Assembly: GCA_031308135.1 (NCBI GenBank)
Contig: JAHLJT010003656.1
Coordinates: 48,490,335 to 48,554,334, forward strand
Reading direction: 5' to 3'
DNA from: Acheta domesticus
Taxonomy: Eukaryota; Arthropoda; Insecta; Orthoptera; Gryllidae
DNA: 64,000 bases
Made by a program: the position numbers and the translations under genes. The notes beneath the pieces were generated by a model, which was not told where the DNA came from, did no database searches, and saw nothing but the letters and a program-made list of their open reading frames with translations. Below are positions 24,441-35,459 of the stretch, one piece after another (the first letter of the stretch is position 1; the number at the start of each line of letters is the position of its first letter).

Positions 24441-24946
24441 AAAGGTGGCTCAGGCATCACCTGATATCACTGCAGTGCTTTTGACCCGGAGGTTCTAGGG
24501 TTCGAGAACCGTAGGTAGCAGGTATCTCGATACAAACTTGGCAGCTGGGTCGAATTAAAACACTATCTGGAGGAGAATTTTAGCGGCCGTCTGCTCTGAA
24601 TGCCGGAGCAGTACCCTAACAACGGGCCACGGACCGCGCGCCATCTGTCCATCCTCTTCCTTATCTTTCCTCACCTCTTACTTACAAACCAATACACTCA
24701 CCTGCACTATACTACCACTCATGTTTGGAGACAAGTCGGAAGCTTAGATCCCCGCTAGGGCAGTGCCATGCTTGGGGGAGATACTTCGTTGGTAAAAAAT
24801 CCACAAGACTACTCGGTCTACTACTACTACTAGGTCGGGGCCGCATCTCGTCAGGCAGCAATCTTCCGCGATAAAAAGATGCACTACACTTACGAGACTA
24901 ATGACCTTAGCAGTCGACGCGCTCGGAATCACTAATCAATCAAAAT
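24441..24946 (+). mobile_element. tRNA-derived SINE, AATC-tailed family
   Basis: The A-box-like GGTGGCTCAGGCATCACCTG at 24444 and B-box GGGTTCGAGAACC (about 24497) are both readable. The body matches the 22139 copy, including CACTGCAGTGC, CTATCTGGAGGAG, GGGCCACGGACCGCGCG and TGCACTA. The 3' part ends GACTAATGACCTTAGCAG and then GGAATCACTAATCAATCAA. There is a local (CTA)n expansion near 24820. The family call is strong. No coding capacity. Confidence 0.85.
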
Positions 24947-24950
24947 ATTT

Positions 24951-25050
24951 TTAAAGTTCTAAGGATACAGAGGTATCAACCTCAATAGTAGAATCTACTA
25001 TTGTGAAAATCTACTACTGTGGTTGACACCTCTTTATCCTTGGAACTTTA
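24951..25050. mobile_element. about 100-bp hairpin (mini inverted-repeat element)
   Basis: The arms 24951-24990 and 25011-25050 pair over about 39 bp: TAAAGTTCTAAGGATACAGA on the left and, reversed from the right, TAAAGTTCCAAGGATAAAGA. The 20-bp centre holds AATCTACTATTGTG. It lies immediately after the SINE tail. A related half (GGAGGTATCAACCACAAGTAG) occurs at about 32296-32316. Too small to code; a fold-back MITE is likely. Confidence 0.6.
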
Positions 25051-25202
25051 TCATTGATTACCACAAGATCTCTGCTGTCACCACAGAAATTATAATCTTT
25101 TTAGAACAAAATCTCTGATTAACTTTGTAAAAAATTGAGAAAGATGCTAAGAATGCTCCAGGCAGTGAATTACAATTTATAAATGATGACTCGAGAGGGA
25201 CA

Positions 25203-25710
25203 TTGTATGACCTGGGTTTGATATTTAAAAGGGGTAGTCAAAGAGTCACTTATCGGCTATTTAGCAGTTTCAGTATACTACCCTCGCTCCAAAGTGTAAA
25301 GAGAGCATGCTGTAATTACTGGACGAAATATTGCCAAGAGCACCGTCGCTTTGGGCACTCTACGATTGTGTGTACGCTGCGTGTTTGCTCTCATTTCCTT
25401 CCGAAGGCATGTCCCCGTAGCTCCGCATAATGCCTGCATACAGCGTTTGTCCAACATCACAGAACACGCAGTCCCCGTCCACCCCCTGCAGTCCCACCCG
25501 CCCGCCTTCATCCCCTGTTCGCATTCGCAAGCGTGTCAGCCGTCACTCGGTCGCCGGCTCCCCTCGCGAGCCAACCCGCTCGCCCCCAGGCCCCGCCGCC
25601 GCATTCCGCCTCCATCCACGCCCAGCCCTCCTCCATCTCCATTCTCAATATGCAGCTATTCTCACTTACACTGTATACTCCCCCACCCCCTAACAATTTA
25701 CATCTCTATA
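25203..25710 (+). pseudogene. possible LINE ORF1 (gag-like) remnant, zinc knuckle then Pro-rich
   Basis: In one plus frame the segment reads CQEHRRFGHSTIVCTLRVC at about 25333-25390. The FGHSTxVC core with flanking cysteines resembles the CCHC knuckles of Jockey-type LINE ORF1 proteins. Downstream in other frames is a Pro/Ser/His-rich stretch to about 25690, also usual after such knuckles. Spacing of the first Cys pair is not canonical and at least one frameshift is needed. The C-rich plus strand matches the segment at 21541-22051, so both may derive from the same LINE family. Confidence 0.35.
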
Positions 25711-26040
25711 GAACAGTCGCGGCTCCTGGTTTTCTAATTGGGCCAAATGGGGCACATTTTCTAAATGCTGCAAATGTTTAACTACTTGGGGGGAGTCCTT
25801 CAATTCGGAGGGCGGTACTAAGTTTTCATTTATAGGGACAGTTTTATTTATAGGGACAGAATTTGAAACAGTTTTATCTAGATATTTCTTTAGGACGAAG
25901 CCTCTCCACGAAGTCGCGCCCCGCCGCTTTGACCAGCCACGGACAGATGACGTACCTACTGAACGCTTGGTCTCACGCTCCGTGTTCGCGCCCACTCGTA
26001 AACTGAATTAAGGTGGGTGGTCATGGTGTGGTGATATGGG
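25711..26040. other. no recognisable feature
   Basis: Mixed composition, with a short duplicated phrase TTTATAGGGACAG (about 25829 and 25847). A minus-strand 101-codon frame has no recognised motif. Confidence 0.35.
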
Positions 26041-26058
26041 ATATATATATATATATAT

Positions 26059-26101
<43 letters not shown>
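26041..26101. repeat. compound (AT)n/(AC)n microsatellite
   Basis: Alternating AT with interspersed AC, ending in six AC units, directly before a LINE fragment. Confidence 0.95.
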
Positions 26102-26440
26102 ATACAATACTGCCATAGCATTACATAAAACCAGAATAAGACCCACAATTACTTACGCCTGTCCCATGTGGATTTTCGCCGCCAAGATCAATATTCACAA
26201 ACTCCAAATAATTCAAAATAAATTTCTGAGATCCATTACTAACGCTATTTCTATCAATCAGCTTCACAAGGAATTCAATGTAGAATCGTTAGATCATCAC
26301 ATCTCATACATTTCTATTATAACATCTATAAAATTCCAGCACTCTCTGAAATCAGACTCACAAAAAATCCATCGCATAGAACGAGAATCCAAAATAAATA
26401 TCCATTCCATGTTTTACAAATCAAATTCACAAACATAGAA
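26102..26440 (+). mobile_element. Jockey-like LINE, C-terminal fragment
   Basis: The frame reads RIRPTITYACPMWIFAAKI, then KLQIIQNKFLRSITNA, the conserved post-RT region of Jockey/CR1-type LINEs (compare IIRPTLMYACPIW at about 20340 in the other copy). The frame is open for about 110 codons to a stop at 26438. The RT core is absent, so the copy is 5'-truncated, starting at the microsatellite. The short sequence to about 26540 may be its 3' UTR. Confidence 0.75.
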
Positions 26441-26818
26441 CCAGATTAGAGGACCAGATTAGAGGACACCTCCCCATTGCACATAGGCTTATTATAATGA
26501 GCCCTCCCCATTGCATTGCATGCAAGCTTAGAATAAGTTAGTGAGTAAGTATCAAAATTACATATGTAAAGTTTAAATAACTAAGTATCTACCTTCAGGA
26601 AAAATTAAAAAAAAGAAAACACGGCTAACTTGTGAAATTCGATCGACTCATTGTTGCGCTATTATAAACTTCATTGTAGGTGGTTCATTTTTCTTGTCAA
26701 GTAAGTTTATTGTAATATTTGGTGTAGGTAGCGTTCTCAGTGTTTTTCTAATCTTGTCCATTACAATGGATATAACGCCACGGAAACATCGAAGAAAACT
26801 GCCATTTTGCTCAAAACG

Positions 26819-26940
26819 AACAATATTCAAGTGCTCTAGTGGCCAGGAAATTCTCCTGATTTAAATCCAATCGTATGACTCCTCATCTAAATCCAATCTT
26901 CTCAGAAAAATGAAATGTGACACACACATTCTTGACTCAG
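26819..26940 (+). pseudogene. Tc1/mariner transposase relic
   Basis: The frame from 26819 reads NNIQVL, a stop, then WPGNSPDLNPI (26840-26872), the hallmark block around the second catalytic Asp of Tc1-type DDE transposases. With one frameshift, a segment resembling the C terminus follows (LRKMKCDTHILDSVVSGFV). The N-terminal DNA-binding region and terminal repeats are not visible. An in-frame stop and frameshift mean it is dead. Confidence 0.75.
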
Positions 26941-27169
26941 TTGTGTCTGGTTTCGTGACGCTGAAATAGAAAAACAATGTTAATTTTAGTATAGTTAATT
27001 ACAAAGAGAATATATGAACTTATTAACAATAAAGGAGGGCATTTACGTTTTACGTACATGAAAACTGTAAGTTTAGAATGTTTATCTGTGCGAAAATAAA
27101 GTATCCTAAAGGACAGCGTGGGTTCAGATTAATTTTGCGCTACTGTACCTTCACCCCACTGCGTCCCCA

Positions 27170-27265
27170 CCACCCTCGCACCTTCCCGCTCACATTCCCC
27201 AGGGCGCCGCGTCTCCGCCGTCGCCGCCCTCGCCGCCGCCGCGCCCTCCGCCTCCGCCCTCGCCA
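27170..27265. repeat. short GC-rich segment like the 15-bp array
   Basis: Repeated CGCC/CTCGCC and CCGCCCTCGCC text closely resembles the large array at 27587. It is separated from it by the truncated SINE at 27266-27586. Confidence 0.6.
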
Positions 27266-27305
27266 CGTCCGATCTTTCCTTCTTCTTCCTTGTCCTATCC
27301 TCTCT

Positions 27306-27336
<31 letters not shown>

Positions 27337-27586
27337 ATAACATACACTACACTACCACACATGCCGGGAGACCGGTCGGGAGATTACAGCTTGTCCCGCT
27401 TGGGCAGTGCCCCGCTGGTGGGAGATACCTGGTTGAGGTGAAAACCCCGCTAGTCGACGGTAGGTCGGCACCGGATCTCGTCAACCAGAGGGGAAAAGAT
27501 CTTCGCCACCTCCCGAGAAAAACACACGCACTACACTTACGGTACTAATGACCTCAGTAGTTGACGCGCCGGGAAACACGAATCAA
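27266..27586 (+). mobile_element. 5'-truncated SINE, AATC-tailed family
   Basis: The element begins inside the body at GATCTTTCC, continues through (CA)n and ACTACCACACATGCCGGGAG, then the conserved CCCCGCTAGTCGACGG and CGGCACCGGATCTCGTC. It ends GACCTCAGTAGTTGACGCG and ACGAATCAATCAA. The tRNA-like head is missing, consistent with 5' truncation at insertion. GC-rich 15-bp-type repeat sequence lies on both sides, so the SINE apparently inserted into that array. Confidence 0.85.
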
Positions 27587-29445
27587 TCAACCGCCACCGC
27601 CCTCGCCGCCGCCCTCGCCGCCGCCCTCGCCGCCTCCGCCCTGGCCGCCTCGGCCCTGGCCACCTCTGCCCTGGCCGCCTCCCCCCTGGCCGCCTCCGTC
27701 CTCGCCGCCTCCGCCCTCGCCGCCTCCGCCTGGCCGCCTCCGCCCTCGCCGCCTCCGCCCTCGCCGCCTCCCCTCTGAGCGCCTCCGCCCTGGACGCCTC
27801 TGCCCCCGCCACCTCCCCCCTGGCCGCCTCCGCCCTCGCCGCCTCCGCCCTCGCCACCTCCGCCCTCGCCACCTCTGACCTCGCCGCCTCCGACCTCGCC
27901 ACCTCCCCCCTGGGCGCCTCCGCCCTGGCCACCTCCGCCCTGGCCGCCTCTGCCCCCGCCTCCTCCGCCCTCACCGCCTCCGCCCTCGCCGCCTCCGCCC
28001 TCGCCGCCTCCGCCCTGGCCGCCTCCACCCTCGCCGCCTCCGCCCTCGCCGCCTCCGCCCTCGCCGCCTCCAACCTCGCCGCCTCCACCCTCGCCGCCTC
28101 CGCCCTGGCCGCCTCCGCCCTCGCCGCCTCCGCCCTCGCCCGCCTCCGCCCTCGCCGCCTCCGACCTCGCCGCCTCCGCCCTCGCCGCCTCCCCTCTGGG
28201 CGCCTCCGCCCTGGACGCCTCTGCCCCCGCCACCTCCCCCCTGGCCGCCTCCGCCCTCGCCGCCTCCGACCTCGCCGCCTCCGACCTCGCCACCTCCCCC
28301 CTGGGCGCCTCCGCCCTGGCCACCTCCGCCCTGGCCGCCTCTGCCCCCGCCTCCTCCGCCCTCGCCGCCTCCGCCCTCGCCGCCTCTCCTCTGGGCGCCT
28401 CCGCCCTGGACGCCTCTGCCCCCGCCACCTCCCCCCTGGCCGCCTCCGCCCTCGCCGCCTCCGCCCTCGCCGCCTCCCCCCTGGCCGCCTCCGCCCTGGC
28501 CGCCTCCGCCCTCGCCGCCTCCGCCCTCGCCGCCTCCGACCTCGCCGCCTCCGCCCTCGCCGCCTCCCCTCTGGTCGCCTCCGCCCTGGACGCCTCTGCC
28601 CCCCGCCACCTCCCCCCTGGCCGCCTCCGCCCTCGCCGCCTCCGCCCTCGCCGCCTCCGCCCTCGCCGCCTCCGACCTCGCCGCCTCCGACCTCGCCGCC
28701 TCCGACCTCGCCGCCTCCGCCCTGGCCGCCTCCCCCCTGGCCGTCTCCGCCCTCGCCGCCTCCGCCCTCGCCGCCTCCGACCTCGCCGCCTCCGCCCTCG
28801 CCGCCTCTCCTCTGGGCGCCTCCGCCCTGGACGCCTCTGCCCCCGCCACCTCCCCCCTGGCCGCCTCCGCCCTCGCCGCCTCCGACCTCGCCGCCTCCGA
28901 CCTCGCCGCCTCCGCCTCGCCGCCTCCCCCCTGGGCGCCTCCGTCCTGGCCACCTCCGCCCTGGCCGCCTCCCCCCTGGCCGCCTCGGCCCCCGCCGCCA
29001 CCGCCCTGGCCGCCTCCGCCCTGGCCGCCTCCGCCCTGGCCGCCTCGGCCCCCGCCGCCTCCGCCCTGGCCGCCTCCGCCCTCGCCGCCTCCGACCTCGC
29101 CGCCTCCGACCTCGCCGCCTCCGCCCTCGCCGCCTCCCCCCTGACCGCCTCCGCCCTGGCCGCCTCCGCCCTGGCCGCCTCCGCCCTGGCCGCCTCTGCC
29201 CCCGCCGCCTCACCCCTGGCCGCCACGCCCTCGCCGCCTCCGCCCTCGCCGCCTCCGACCTCGCCGCCTCCGCCCTCGCCACCTCCCCCCTGGGCGCCTC
29301 CGCCCTGGCCGCCTCTGCCCCCGCCGCCTCCGCCCTGGCCGCCTCCGCCCTGGCCGCCTCCGCCCTGGCCGCCTCTGCCCCCGCCGCCCCCCGCCCTGGC
29401 CGCCTCCGCCCTCCCCGCCTCCGCCTGCCCTGCCTCGTCATCTGG
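27587..29445. repeat. 15-bp GC-rich minisatellite array (about 1.9 kb)
   Basis: Units of 15 bp with consensus GCCGCCTCCGCCCTC, with recurring variants GACCTC, GCCCTGGCC, CCCCCTGG and GCCCCCGCC, about 120 copies. The variants recur in the same order in places (for example a block with CCCCTCTGGGCGCCTCC near 28192, 28390 and 28808), showing higher-order duplications. The minus strand is extremely G-rich with closely spaced GG and GGG runs. Because 15 is a multiple of 3, every minus frame stays open (the longest 29594-27537), giving Ala/Glu/Arg, Arg/Pro or Gly/Glu low-complexity text. I read this as a non-coding array. Confidence 0.95.
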
Positions 29446-29770
29446 ACGGTTGCTGCGAGGCGCGGCGCGGCGCGGCGGCGCGTCTGTTTACCATTCATTT
29501 CGCCCGCGTCCACCTCCGCGGGGCCACACAGCGCCCCATTTTCCATATCGAGTCTCACGTAAAAGCAGCGGCCGCGGCGCGGAGGCGGCGTCATTTTGAT
29601 AGCGTAATTGAAAGTAAATTTGCGTCGGGAGACTTGGCTCGGACGATAGGCCTTATCTCCCCGGTCGTGCTATCCGGACAACGCGCCGTCTCAAAAAATG
29701 GCGAATCGGGGCCAACAGGTAACAGCTGGTGGAGCCCTGTTTCATTATCTGTAATTGGATTTGGACTCGG
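29446..29770. promoter_or_regulatory. CpG-rich, non-repetitive patch beside the array
   Basis: CpG-dense sequence (GGCGCGGCGCGGCGCGGCGG near 29460) grades into unique sequence. Candidate factor sites include CTTATCT (GATA-type) near 29653, CAGGTAACAGCTG (paired E-box-like) near 29716, and TAATTG sites near 29602 and 29753. No frame was recognised. The clustering suggests a regulatory module, but the sites are short. Confidence 0.25.
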
Positions 29771-32456
29771 GTAGAAGAATTATTTGTCTTGCATCGTAAG
29801 CAGTGGTTTTCAATATGCAAGTATTAATTTAATGCATCGTGACAAGGTGAACACACCTTTTATCTTGACCACAGTAAATAGAAACTAACGGTGCTACAGA
29901 ATAGCACAGACTTTCCCCTATAATTTTTTTATTTCGTTTGGTCTTCGCTAGCTATTTGGAATTGCCACATACTCTTTCCAGCTGCCATCTGTCGCCGCCC
30001 AAACTATATTTTTTGACATTTTCTTAATTTCTCGGTTTTCTAATAGTAAAACGGAAATATTATTTTAAGATTATTAATGAAGAGTGAAACCTCGTTTTAA
30101 ATGAAACGTAATCTCGAAACTTAATGCACTGCTATTTAATGTTTGTAATAAATAAGAACGTAAGAAATACTTTTTTTATCGAAAATAAAAGACGAATACA
30201 AACCAGAAAAGTTACCTTGAAGAAAAAAAATTATTAACACACCTGCTTGATTGAAAATCAAAGGTAAACAATCTAACATCTAATACAATGCTTCCTCTAT
30301 TGATGTTCTTCAACCTACAGGATAATTTTGTTTATATGACCAACATAACAATAAAAAATATGCACTGTCCCAACTCTCCCAGGGTACCAACTCTCCTTTA
30401 CCTCCCCTATGTATTTGGGAACGTAAAAGTACGTTTGAATTGACGTTGGCACAGTCCTGTTTTTAAGAGTTAGTGGCATTTTTGTTGTTTTCTTAATTTA
30501 ATAATTCTATATTCAATTTTGAGTTTTTGGAACGGATTTTGAAACACGATTTCAAATATGTACGTAATCTTCTGTTTAAAGAATGTTCTTGTTGAATATT
30601 CTAAAGCAACATATAGGTGAGACGTTTTTCACAAATACCTCGAAAATTGCAAATACACCAAAACGATTTAAATCTTTCTGAAAGCCCGTAAATTTTTCTA
30701 CTGAATACTTTCAATTCCAAAAGCGCCATTGTGCTGTGTGTAAATGGAAGTCAACATTTTTAGTGCGTGCAAAGTCAGGGAGACACTACCATTAGAATTA
30801 ATTACTTTTTCTAATAGATGATTTTGATAAATAAATAACTGGGCAAAGGAGGGTACTTATGCTACTCAGTAAAATAAAGTGCGCTGATCCAAAATGTTGA
30901 AATTCCTTAATGAACGGCTAATCACTGAATGATGAACTGACCATGTGCCGAAAGATTCTGCACAAAGTGCTAAGATTTATTGTAAATAATATACGTACTA
31001 AGCTATGTCAGTTTCTCCAACACACTTTTCTGTTGAAGAAATGACCTCTAACAGGCTATCATGGATGTTACGTTTCCCGAAAAGGGCATAAAAAGAAATA
31101 CTATGAGATTTCTTGTTTCTAGTTTCCACGACGTTAGATACAAAGTCTGTAAATGTGGGATTACACAATTATGTTAACGGTAGAATTTGATGGATTTACA
31201 CATGCTCATATGAATTAGATAATGTTTTGAAAGTTACAGAGCTGAAAAATCTGTCTAATCGATATTATGTTTAAGATTTTCCCTGCGTAGAATAGCTTTG
31301 TACATCTTTGTATTTAGGGTTTCGCCAGATAATTAAATAAACTACCTTGAGGTGTAAAAGCCCCTTTTACCAGCTATTTTCTTTTCATTTATTGTTATTC
31401 TTTCTACTGCAACCCATTGGACCGCCAGAAACACCAATCTTCTTGCAACTATCTTTGTTCGATTCAAACATAAATCTTAACAGAAAAGGCGTGTCACTAC
31501 TTTTTGTGAACTCCTTGTACACTCATGTTATCTTCCGGAGCACTCTTTCTTTTCCCTCTTCTACTCTTTTCCGGGACATCAAGAAGATGGGGAGGGAAGG
31601 GTGTAGAAATTGCTGAAAAGATACTGTGGGGGTACAGTTGTATTGCTCTCTAGGGTTCATGACGACTTGAGCTGAGAGGGAACGGGTATTGGCGGGACCA
31701 GCATCCATGATCCATTATCCATCCAACCATGATCTTATTAGGTTCCAGGGTACATTAATTTTATCGCAAATTTCAATGAAGTTAAACAACATGTTGTAAT
31801 GGCAACTACTCCACCACAACAGAAGCTACTTGAAATTAGCTAAAATTGTACATAATTTTGGCAATATGGCACCACAATACATATCAGAACTGACGTAGAA
31901 CATAATCCATCCATGATGTAGACGCTGGCAAATACACAGACGGTTTGGTACCATAACCTAACGGCACATGTACATTTTTTTGAAAAGGTTGATCGTTTTC
32001 GCGCAATATTGCGTGAAATATGTGAAATTAAAAAAAATAACAACATAACTGTCCACTTACTACGTACATTACTTCGTATACACGTATATATACGGGAAAG
32101 TAAAAAGAAGTTTTTGTGAAACTGATTTTTTTATAAATTGCGTTTAAAGTAAAGCAGCAAGTATGGAAAATTCACTTTTTTTAAAACAAATTATACATAG
32201 TGTTTTTTTTAAAGAATTGATGATTTAGAACAGATTTTATTTAAGATAAAAATCCTTATCTTCAATTATGTAACACTATTGATTCAGGATAGCGGAGGTA
32301 TCAACCACAAGTAGTTTATTACAATATGGATTTTAATAAAGAGAAAATTCAGCCACAAACGACACTTCATCCCATCATCACTAGCTCTACAATATTGAAA
32401 AAGAACGAACGAATTAGTATATGAATAAACCGAGACATACAGAAGAAATACAAAGT
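29771..32456. other. no recognisable gene
   Basis: About 2.7 kb, mostly AT-rich. Short frames (up to about 99 codons) lack motifs. 32285-32318 contains a half copy of the hairpin repeat at 24951. Confidence 0.4.
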
Positions 32457-32720
32457 ACAAATGAACACTTGAAAAAATATATGTACTTACCCAAGTAACG
32501 AAATTGTGTAACACAACTAACACCTGCACTTGAGGGACTAATGACCTTAGGAGTTGACACATCGGGACACACTTATTAATCAATCAATCAACGCACAAAT
32601 GAACACTTCAAAATGTATATAAATAGAGTACTTACCCAAGTAACGGAATTTGCACTAGAGAGACTAATGACCTTAGCAGTTGACACACACGGGACGCATT
32701 GACTAATCAATCCATCAACG
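32457..32720 (+). repeat. tandem duplication (138 bp unit) containing SINE 3' tails
   Basis: Two adjacent units (32457-32594 and 32595-32720) each begin ACAAATGAACACTT, pass GTACTTACCCAAGTAACG, and end with the SINE 3' end GACTAATGACCTTAG and an AATCAATC-type tail. A 5'-truncated SINE insertion was evidently duplicated together with its flank. The second unit is diverged by several substitutions and a shorter middle. Confidence 0.8.
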
Positions 32721-32970
32721 GAAACTATTATTGGCGGCGCCCTGCCCCCTGTGCCGTGACCGCGTCACCAACCGCAGCGTTCCCCGGCAACCGCGACCCC
32801 CCCGCTGGCGGCGCCCGGGGGGCACCGAGGGGCACCGAAGGGCCTCGGTCGGAGGCGCCCCTCCGAGACAAACGCCGGCCATCAAGCGCAGTCACTCCCC
32901 GCCTGCGTCGCCGCCTCCGCTCCCACCGCCACCCACCCCCACTCCACCCACGCCCCCGCCTTCTCCTATA
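32721..32970. other. GC-rich, CpG-rich segment
   Basis: Strongly GC-rich to about 32965, with a C-rich pyrimidine/CACC stretch at the end (32925-32960). Frames of 95-150 codons on both strands run from here into the palindrome and have no recognised domain. Confidence 0.4.
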
Positions 32971-33198
32971 CTTCGGTTTTTCTTTCTTGGCGCAAGGGGG
33001 GGTGTCAATAAAACGGAATATCTCACGGTATTTCGCGTCGTTCTCCGTTGTGCCGCTAGGAGTCGCATGATCGCGACTGCATCGAGCAGTGATGGCGATG
33101 ATGCGATTCCTAGCGGCACGACGGAGAACGACGCGAAATACCTTGAGATATTCCATTTTATTGACACACTCCCGTGCACCTAGAAAGAAAAACCGAAG
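32971..33198. mobile_element. 228-bp near-perfect palindromic MITE
   Basis: The left arm starts CTTCGGTTTTTCTTTCT at 32971 and the right arm ends with its exact reverse complement at 33198, flanked by TA on both sides. The symmetry continues through GTGTCAATAAAA, GGAATATCTCA, TATTTCGCGTCGTTCTCCGT and GTGCCGCTAGGA to a centre near 33084. The arms are about 110 bp with few mismatches. A diverged internal part of the same family is at about 57488-57620. The TA flanks suggest a Tc1/mariner-type origin. No coding capacity. Confidence 0.85.
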
Positions 33199-33228
33199 TA
33201 AAGTATATGTGTTTATTGTATAACAAAG

Positions 33229-33462
33229 CAGTGGTGTCTAGGTCCCCTACTGGTGGCAATGGCACGCCTCGCGGCATCGAGCCAAGCCACGAGCTTATCT
33301 GCGCCACTAGCGTCACGAGAGGAATCTATTAGTAACCCCGCCGTTTTACAATGGTGATGGCGTTGTCTCTTGCGGCGGGGTTATGAACTATGTGGAAGGG
33401 GGATTTCGTCGTGGCACTCGTGCCACGGACTCCCTCTCGTGGCATCGACCTTGACAGCATTG
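33229..33462. mobile_element. 234-bp hAT-type MITE, copy 1
   Basis: The copy begins CAGTGGTGTC at 33229 and ends GACAGCATTG at 33462. It matches the 234-bp copy at 38377-38610 along its length, including GGCACGCCTCGCGGCA, GATGGCGTTGTCTCTTGCGG and TTTCGTCGTGGCACTCGTGC. The CAGTG ends fit hAT termini. The flanks TAACAAAG and ACTTCAAG agree in only their last three bases, so the 8-bp target duplication is decayed here. No transposase. Confidence 0.85.
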
Positions 33463-33974
33463 ACTTCAAGTGTACATGGCCGAAAGCGGCGGCTTACACG
33501 TAATAGGAAGACCAGTATCCCGGCGCGAGCCCCTATGCCAGTCTGGACTACTACTTAAGAAATTCGCTTTTGAAAAACTGGTGTTGCACAAAAACTCTGT
33601 ATACAAACAGAAAAGTTTTAAAAAACACAACTACAATTGTTAATACTGACATGTAGCCCTTAAGGTACACAAACATTCAATGAAAATTTTACATGTAATT
33701 ACCTAACATGAGACAAAGTTACTATTTACAAGTAATTACAAGAAAAATTAGAAAAATTTTGATGTTGCCCTTAGTATACATAAACATACAGTGAAAATTT
33801 TATTTATAAGAAATTAACATATTATTTGAAACTACTATTTACCAGTGTTTACAAATAATAGAGTGATTCTACTGTGAGACTGTGTGAGGTGTCTTGCGAG
33901 CAAATCTTCGTGTCCAGCGCTGCCCCCCGCCTTCTCCCAGGCCACACTCCGCTTTCGCCACACCTCTCCACTCC
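33463..33974. other. no recognisable feature
   Basis: AT-rich spacer. A phrase around ACATAAACAT/CAGTGAAAATTTTA occurs twice (about 33665 and 33778), a diverged local duplication. Confidence 0.35.
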
Positions 33975-34070
33975 CTTTATTTATTTATTTATTAGTTTAT
34001 TTATTTACGTCAAGAACAGTTAAAAACTGTGTGTGACGAGCTATGGGGAGAAGCGAATTCTGTGCACATT
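33975..34070 (-). repeat. dispersed repeat with antisense (TAAA)n tail, copy 1
   Basis: A (TTTA)n run is followed by GTCAAGAACAGTTAAAAACTG and a TGTGACGAG...GGGAGAAG phrase ending near TGCACATTTTC. The same order occurs at 53423-53505. The (TTTA)n start reads as a (TAAA)n tail on the minus strand, suggesting the 3' end of a retroposon. Confidence 0.6.
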
Positions 34071-35459
34071 TTCATAATTCTGTGATCTCTATTCTAAGCC
34101 ATATTCTAGTCGAATTTTGAATACAGAAAAGAAGAGCGTGTTGTTTTTTTTTTCAAGTTTTGTTGACGAAATATTCCCTCCTATATAATGAAATCTATTT
34201 TCAAAGGTAAATTAGCTATAAATTTGTGCCTTTAACTCTCCTCATGTTCTTTATGAAAGAATTATACTTTTTGCCGCGACAATATGGAAAACGATAATCT
34301 GAATAACTATATTTCTCACTGAAATTTAGAAGACGTTCACAAATAATGAAGTTACATTTAAGTCCTGAAGTACCTGTCCCCTTGAGCACCTGCGCCCGCG
34401 CCACTTCAGTCTCTGAGCACGACACACGCCGACATCCCTGATTTTTCGAAAATTGTAAAAATTCAAAATTTTTTAGGTTCTACAAAGTAGTTGTAAGAAG
34501 AAAACAAACTTTTGAGTTTTAATTATGTTGTTTTTAGACTAAGAATTTGTCCTGTACAACTCGTATAGAACTTAAATACAAATGCTCTGATTAATCATGT
34601 TTTTACTCGTAGGCGTACTCCTACATTTACCACAATTAATTAATTAATTGGAGGTGTTACATAACACCTCCAATTATACCAATTAATCCAATTATACCAG
34701 GATCAACAGGAAGAATTTACATCAATTTCAACACAATTAATTAAAACAGTTTTAAATTTTTTCCTTTCGTATGTACGTCTAGTTTCAATGTCTTGTTTTC
34801 AATCTGTTTATTTCTTTTCTCGTTTAATTTATTTGTAATTATTTTCAATTCTGTTGCTGCTGGTGACGAATGTATCAGCAATTGTTAGGTATTCACATCA
34901 GTTGGAGGGAGCAAAACTAAATTAACGAAATTACTTTAATGTATATAGATTTATAATGTTAAAATCAAGTCAAGTAAGAGTATATAATTGCTCCTGTTTG
35001 TTCATCGACTCTGTTATTTGAAAGATTTAAAATAATATTATAATTTTATGTTACGAGAGAACAACGAGCAACAGTCGGCATTTTGCAATCAGACAAGCAT
35101 CAGTGTTATTTAGTGTCTAAAAGTATTGTTTTACGCTTTTAAAAGTATGCCAATACCTGTAAATTTCGTAAATAAAGCGATTCAACAAGATACTTTAAAT
35201 TCGCTAGAAAAAATGACATGATACATCATGGCACTCGTGTAGCCAGTATTGCGTAAAATTTGTAAATATCCAGACCTAAAATATTGCTCGAAACACCATG
35301 CGCCAAAACTGCGGTTTCCAGTAGCAAACTTCAAGCGGATCATTTGAACCCTAGAAGCAGTTCATTGATTAGTTTCCTATAATTAATATAGATTATACGA
35401 CTTACATACCATATAGCAAAAAACGACAAATACTTTACATCAATCATCAATAAAGAAAT
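34071..35459. other. no recognisable gene; one short perfect palindrome
   Basis: AT-rich. 34645-34676 is a perfect inverted repeat with 15-bp arms (TAATTGGAGGTGTTA) and a 2-bp CA loop. No frame was recognised. Confidence 0.4.

Noticed and set aside
27537..29594. 685-codon minus-strand frame with Ala/Glu/Arg- and Gly-rich text
   Set aside because: It comes from a 15-bp tandem array. All minus frames are open and composition explains the text.
32728..33183. Frames of 95-150 codons on both strands
   Set aside because: They span the GC-rich segment and the palindromic MITE. The symmetry itself produces matching frames on both strands.
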